A stretch of 64,000 bases of DNA from assembly GCA_020081605.1 (NCBI GenBank), contig JAHREC010000045.1, forward strand, positions 1,550,001 to 1,614,000, written 5' to 3'. Below the pieces are notes generated by a model. It saw nothing but the letters and a program-made list of their open reading frames with translations, ran no database searches and was not told the DNA's origin. Shown here piece after piece: positions 59,388 to 64,000 of the stretch. Position 1 is the stretch's first letter. Each line of letters begins with the position of its first letter. This stretch comes from Albifimbria verrucaria. Lineage: Eukaryota; Ascomycota; Sordariomycetes; Hypocreales; Stachybotryaceae. Position numbers and translations under genes: made by a program.

Positions 59388-59690
59388 TCATACTTCAGAC
59401 TTTAAGTCATCCAAAACAAGCTCCTCTCCATCTGCGGGTTGATCCTCATAGTCTTCCTCAAACTCGTCGCCAGCCAGCCGAGTCTCGTCGATATTTGGGC
59501 CAGTGTTCTTCAACCGCAGCTGCTTACGCCTCAGCGTATTGATTGTCACTTTTCGTAGCTCGACGGCGAAAATACTGCTCTTGCCCACGTTTGCTTGTGA
59601 AGCAGAAGCTGCTTGCTTGCCTCCAGTAACTAATAACTCGCTTAGGTAAATGTATATAGTATAACTTAATATCCTATATGCGCAATTCAT
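59388..59690 (-). CDS. Possible small or partial protein, unrecognised
   Basis: Up to 100 codons. The last 75 look protein-like: a Lys/Arg stretch (RKVTINTLRRKQLRLKN) then an acidic tail (DEFEEDYEDQPADGEE). The first 20 codons (TATACTATATAC-rich) may instead be an intron, leaving the tail of a longer gene with upstream exons I cannot place. It converges with the large membrane protein gene. No family recognised; a decayed remnant is possible. Confidence 0.3.
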   Translation of the reverse strand: MNCAYRILSYTIYIYLSELLVTGGKQAASASQANVGKSSIFAVELRKVTINTLRRKQLRLKNTGPNIDETRLAGDEFEEDYEDQPADGEELVLDDLKSEV

Positions 59691-60678
59691 GCCATGGGGC
59701 TCTTGATTATATTCCAGAAGAATTGAATAACTCTCTTGAGTTTACAAGCAGGATGTTCTGTTGGCTGCTGGGAAAGCGAGCAAAATCCAGAGAAGTTCAG
59801 GACGATTCTTGGTTGACGTGATTACCTAGGAAAAATATGTAGCTACTGTCAATCATATGCTCTTCTGAGCTCATAAATTAGAAAAATCCCGATGTGATTG
59901 AAAACCATCTGAGGAAGATTGAATAGTGGATGGCATATCGGACTGGCACTGCAACCAGGGTGTAATGCTGGCCATGACCCTCTCGGAATGTTTATTTGTA
60001 GAGAGATTCTATATGAGGTTCAAATGCAGGATGTTACTGTTACTGCCTTGTCGCGTATGCAAACCGCGTCAGCAGTATCTCGGCGTTCGAGGATAAATCA
60101 AGTACATTGAATAAAGTAAATACTCCAGCAATTTCTGCCCTCGTATTGCACTCATTGTTGCGGGCTACAGTTCAGATATCGGTAGCCACGACGGCGGTTT
60201 TGAATATGGATACCATACGTTGTTACTGCAGCCGGCTGCTCTTTTGACGGTTGTTTGTACGACTCAAGCAATTACATACTTATGCTGTTCGACTGGCCTC
60301 TAATGCTATTCGCAGCGTTTAACGTAAAGAAGCATGTGACTATAATTGCTCTTGTTCTATTAAGGCGAGGACTTATCTTATTAGGCAGTTACGTTGAGCT
60401 CTGGGGGCCTTTACCGTGTAATCTAAAAGAGTATTTTTCTATATCTTTACGGACCGCAGCGCTATCTGGATGGTAGGGATAGGTATCTCTTTCGGCTCAT
60501 ATGACACTACTACAAGCCCAGAAGGACGGTGAAGGTTCGCCACTGGAATGGAATATGCCACCTTAACGGATCACGACCATGGCGAGGGGCCGTGATGAAA
60601 CTGATGACTGAGTTGACGGATTCGACGCTGGGGCTTAAAGAGAGGCTGATTCGAGCGCTTGAATCAATAATAATTGAT
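59691..60678. other. Intergenic, no gene seen
   Basis: AT-rich in the middle (60100-60470). Short chance frames only. Confidence 0.45.
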
Positions 60679-61827
60679 TTATCCTGATAATTCCGCGGAT
60701 ATTACTGTCCTGCTCTCTGCCATTTCAGCTACCTTGGTTGAATCTGCCTCGTATACCGGAGGACTCTCCACCACAGCCCTAGGCGCCCGCCAGGTTTCTT
60801 CTTCCATCCTATTTTGGCTGGAAAGAATACCAATATCCTTCTTTCTTGAAAAATGACGGTAGAAGAACCACGCAGCAGCAGCAACAAGCAGCACCAGAAT
60901 CACCACGCCAATGGCAATTCCCGCAATAGGCCCTGGGCCTAGAGTTCGTGGTTGACTATCCTGGCGTACTTCACTTGTCGGGTCGCCCTGAGCTGTCGAG
61001 CTTGTCAGACTTGTAGACTCTGTCAGTGTAGATTCGCCTGTAACTCGTGTGCTGCTTGTAGAAGTTGCCGAGCTTTCCTTGTCTGACGTTGTTGCCAGCG
61101 CATTTACTGCTGGTGTCGCACTGTAAATATTCATCCGCCAAACACCACCACACTGGTTATTGCTTGCTCCCGGACATGACTTGCTGCACTCTTTCTCGGG
61201 GGCTCGATTGGCATTGACTGTTGTTTTGCCGCAGTGACAACCATCCTCATTTTGAACACCACACCACCGGTAACCAGGGTCTAAGTTGATGCATAGCTCG
61301 CAACAGTACTGCGGGTCATTGTACTTCTGGGCTCCCGTGTCCACAGTAAGAACTCTATCAGACGAGTCACTGTAGCACCCAAAGTAACTATAGCCCGACA
61401 CTGCCTGCGCAGACAATCGTTTTGTTGATCTCGTAGGTTTCACCGGGTCTGTTGCGCTGTAAATCCCCAATGCCCACAAACCGCCGCAGGCATATTCATC
61501 ATTGCCGGGGCATGGTGAGTTGCATGCAGAGGATGGGAGTTTCGAGGGACGCGAGCTAGTGGTTGCATCACACCAGCAATCATGTCCATTCTCCAAACCA
61601 CACATGGTATATGTCGGATCCTGGTTGAGACACCATTCGCAGCATAAATCGGGATGATTCCGTTCTAATTGTGTGCTGATTCCTTTGAAGACACGTTTGT
61701 CAGAGTCTTCGTAACACCCGAGGTATTCATAGTGAGGTACAGGTCGTGCGGTCACGGATCGTGGATTCAAGGTCAAGCTAGGAGCTGGGTCGGCGGTTGG
61801 CCCAGGAGCGAGCTGTACTATAGCCAT
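60679..61827 (-). CDS. Membrane protein with two WSC domains (382 aa)
   Basis: WSC domains are eight-Cys carbohydrate-binding modules of fungal cell-wall stress sensors and wall enzymes. The gene is one intact exon. Domain 1 (about residues 33-125) has YEYLGCYEDSDKRVF, CCEWCLNQDPTY and CGLENGHDCWCDA. Domain 2 (about 147-238) has YSYFGCYSDSSDRVL, CCELCINLDPGYRWCGVQ and GCHCGK. A Ser/Thr-rich stalk follows, then a membrane helix (GIAIGVVILVLLVAAAAWFF), a basic stop-transfer (YRHFSRKK) and a cytosolic tail of about 55 residues. No N-terminal signal peptide is visible from ATG 61825-61827 (MAIVQLAPGPTADPAP), so an upstream exon may be missed. The frame upstream reaches a stop after eight codons. 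Confidence 0.88.
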   Translation of the reverse strand: MAIVQLAPGPTADPAPSLTLNPRSVTARPVPHYEYLGCYEDSDKRVFKGISTQLERNHPDLCCEWCLNQDPTYTMCGLENGHDCWCDATTSSRPSKLPSSACNSPCPGNDEYACGGLWALGIYSATDPVKPTRSTKRLSAQAVSGYSYFGCYSDSSDRVLTVDTGAQKYNDPQYCCELCINLDPGYRWCGVQNEDGCHCGKTTVNANRAPEKECSKSCPGASNNQCGGVWRMNIYSATPAVNALATTSDKESSATSTSSTRVTGESTLTESTSLTSSTAQGDPTSEVRQDSQPRTLGPGPIAGIAIGVVILVLLVAAAAWFFYRHFSRKKDIGILSSQNRMEEETWRAPRAVVESPPVYEADSTKVAEMAESRTVISAELSG

Positions 61828-64000
61828 GAAGATGGTTGTTTCGGCAGTTGATTAAAAATAAAGCAATTTGATTTTCTTTTCTTGTCCTATCCGCTTAGAT
61901 TCTCTCGGATGTCGTGTAAGAGGGCGTGATGCTGGAATTTCACCAGTAAAAGTGATCAACCTACGGAACTGGTGGGAAAAGGTAAAGTAGTAGTCTTAAT
62001 TCATAAGATCCCCTGGTTGAAGCTGAAAAAGAAAATGTATAACACGACGTTAACGATGGCGCTAATTATGTTTCCTCGTTGTTGGGTCTTTAGTGATTTC
62101 AACTCTCATCACATTTGATGGGGTTTCCGATTTGGGCCACATTAAACGAGCCTGTAGCACCAATACTCCATATCACTGACAAGGATGCTGACATACTGAT
62201 AGTTGCCAAAATAGAGAGCTGTTCTCACATTGGTCAACCCCTCCTGTTCTGCTTACGGCGCTATACCTATTGACGCCCAAGAACAAATTGAAAGGAAGAA
62301 GACCACTTTAGTATGCCGAAAGGAGACATAAGTCCTGGATAGTTTCTCAAGGCATTTCCAAGGCAATAGCACTATGAGAGCCATCGATTTGTGGGGCACG
62401 GATTTCTCTCCCGCGCCGAATTCGCCGACGGAGAGTATACACACTGGATTGTGACCATATCAAAGAAGGGGAAAGGTTCCTAGAAGAAGCAGAGGAAGCA
62501 GCGGGAGTTACTCCATTACGGAAAATTAGTCGAGTTGCGTAGCACCATAAAATCACATGGTCAGACGATTGGTACTCTAGTAATGGGCCTTCCGAAGTGT
62601 GTGCTAGAGTGTCCCGGCAGCGCTATTAGCATTTGAAGCATGTGCTTGCAGCTGCTTTTTCGCTGTTGGCTGATCCAAAAACGCTCTATACAAGAAAATA
62701 TGCTCGGAAAAAACATAGTAAAATGTGTCACAGAGTCGGAGACTAGAGGTGACCATTTATCTCTTAATGATTAATTTCAGCCGTCGGGTATGAAATCCAA
62801 AGAATCCGCTCTGATTCAAGGTAACGGGACTTGCAACAGTCGGAGGTGTTATAATACGTTTCCTCTAGGACTGCTAAATTATTGTATATATACAGATCGT
62901 ACACAGATTAGACTTACATTCTCTGGGACACTTCTGCTTGTAGTTGCATAATAATAGTTTGCGATAGTGCTGGCGAGATGTATCTGACCCGAGGCGTCTC
63001 CGTCATGCCTTGGGCCTATGGGTTCTGTGCTTTCATGATGCAGTATAGTGCTCTTCCTCTCCACTAGGCGGTCTTGATATTGGATAGCGCCGAAGAAAGA
63101 AAATCACAACGTCTTCTTGCCGCTACTGATAGGGTTCCGGTAGTGTATCGTCAAGCATTGGTTCAACTGAATAGGCGTCGAATGGTCGGCGCAATTTCCT
63201 GTCGTGTACTAATAGTGCATTGAGAGAATTGGAAGTATGGATAGGAAGATAGACAATCGCACATTGGAATATTTGCATCAATCTTTCAAAGCTCTTCCCA
63301 ATAGTGGAAGCAAAATGAACGATCTAGACAGCGAGGCTTTATAAGAATTATTGCTAATACACAGCCAGCATCAATGAAGTGAATGCATGAGAGCATTTTA
63401 ACGGATCCATTGAAATAATCTAAGACGAGACAGGAGAGTGTAGAAGCCAGATTGAACAATGATATAGATTCAACCTCTAGTCTTCAATTCGCTGCACTGG
63501 CTCCCGACTGCCTACTCGCAGGCTATGTAGTACGCATAAATGACTTGCTCTTCATTGGCTCCTAACTCGACCAGATAATCCTTGAACAGTGTCCATTAAT
63601 GACTTGCACTTGTTTTTCGCCCAGTTTTCACTTCCTTTTCCTGCCTCCCACAATCTCGTGTTTGTTCGGATGCTGAAGGGATAGATATACATGAACATCA
63701 GACTAGGGCTTGTTGCTGTACCTAGATGCTCCTAGTTCGGGACTAATCACTTAGGCCGCTAGTCAGTACCTGATCGGGGAATTCTCAGTTCACGGGGTAC
63801 GTACTTTGTTAGTGCGTTGCTGCCTGTCCCGATAAGGATGATTTGATCGATCATGTGACTTCGTGTCCTGCTCAAGCGCGCTTCGTCGCGCCCGCTTTTA
63901 AATCAACAGATTAGTCGCCACTTCAAAGTTGCCCCCGTGTCTGGTGCTTTATCTACGGGCAGCCGCTTGGAAAGCGGAAACATAGCATTCAATCCTTTTC
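61828..64000. other. Gene-free right end of the window
   Basis: 2.2 kb. Only frames below 70 codons on both strands. The left part is the promoter of the WSC gene. No RNA gene, repeat family or partial gene entering from the right was recognised. Confidence 0.45.

Noticed and set aside
1..64000. Transposons, CRISPR arrays, integrated virus
   Set aside because: No terminal repeats, transposase, reverse transcriptase, array-like spaced repeats or viral genes recognised on either strand.

Overview
The window is nuclear DNA of a filamentous ascomycete, most likely a sordariomycete. Genes carry short GT-AG introns (43-283 bp) with CTAAC/CTGAC-like branch points, and the content is typical of such fungi: a HET-domain protein, a Zn2Cys6 regulator, RTA1, WSC, LysM, DUF2855 and UsgS-type proteins, and Inp1. 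I see no transposon, CRISPR or viral element. Species cannot be read from the sequence alone.

Layout. 1-250: 5' part of a gene running off the left edge. 0.7-5 kb: a HET protein, a small DUF7079 protein and a small hydrophobic protein, a possible recognition-type locus. 6.4-14.6 kb: cupin, Zn2Cys6 regulator, medium-chain reductase, DUF2855 protein. 15-18.6 kb: karyopherin Kap123. 19.6-28.7 kb: surface and secretion genes (LysM membrane protein, His/Asp-rich GPI-type protein, Ayr1-like reductase, HSL-type esterase, subtilase). 26-32.3 kb: two tRNA-Arg(ACG) genes, one tRNA-Cys(GCA) and a tail-anchored coiled-coil protein. 34.4-39 kb: a low-complexity protein with a 3.6-kb gene-free upstream region. 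39-49.9 kb: RTA1 transporter, INP1, UsgS-like protein, formamidase, OTU1. 50.6-59.3 kb: RSC bromodomain/BAH subunit, mitochondrial carrier and a large multi-pass membrane protein. 60.7-61.8 kb: a double-WSC membrane protein. The last 2.2 kb is gene-free.

The main technical point is that 18 of the 24 complete protein genes are broken by missing bases, nearly always one base within a homopolymer (C/G runs of 2-5, some A/T runs). I count 51 sites. Restoring them gives an exact multiple of three from start to stop in every spliced model, including the conserved KAP123 and RSC genes. I therefore read these as sequence or assembly errors, not pseudogenes. Coordinates below span the whole gene; exon limits and suspected missing-base sites are in each entry.

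The most interesting biology is the GPI-type protein at 22.1-22.7 kb. It carries a duplicated Cys/His module, each copy split by an intron at the same codon, around an Asp-His repeat. Second is the HET/DUF7079/hydrophobic-protein cluster at the left end.
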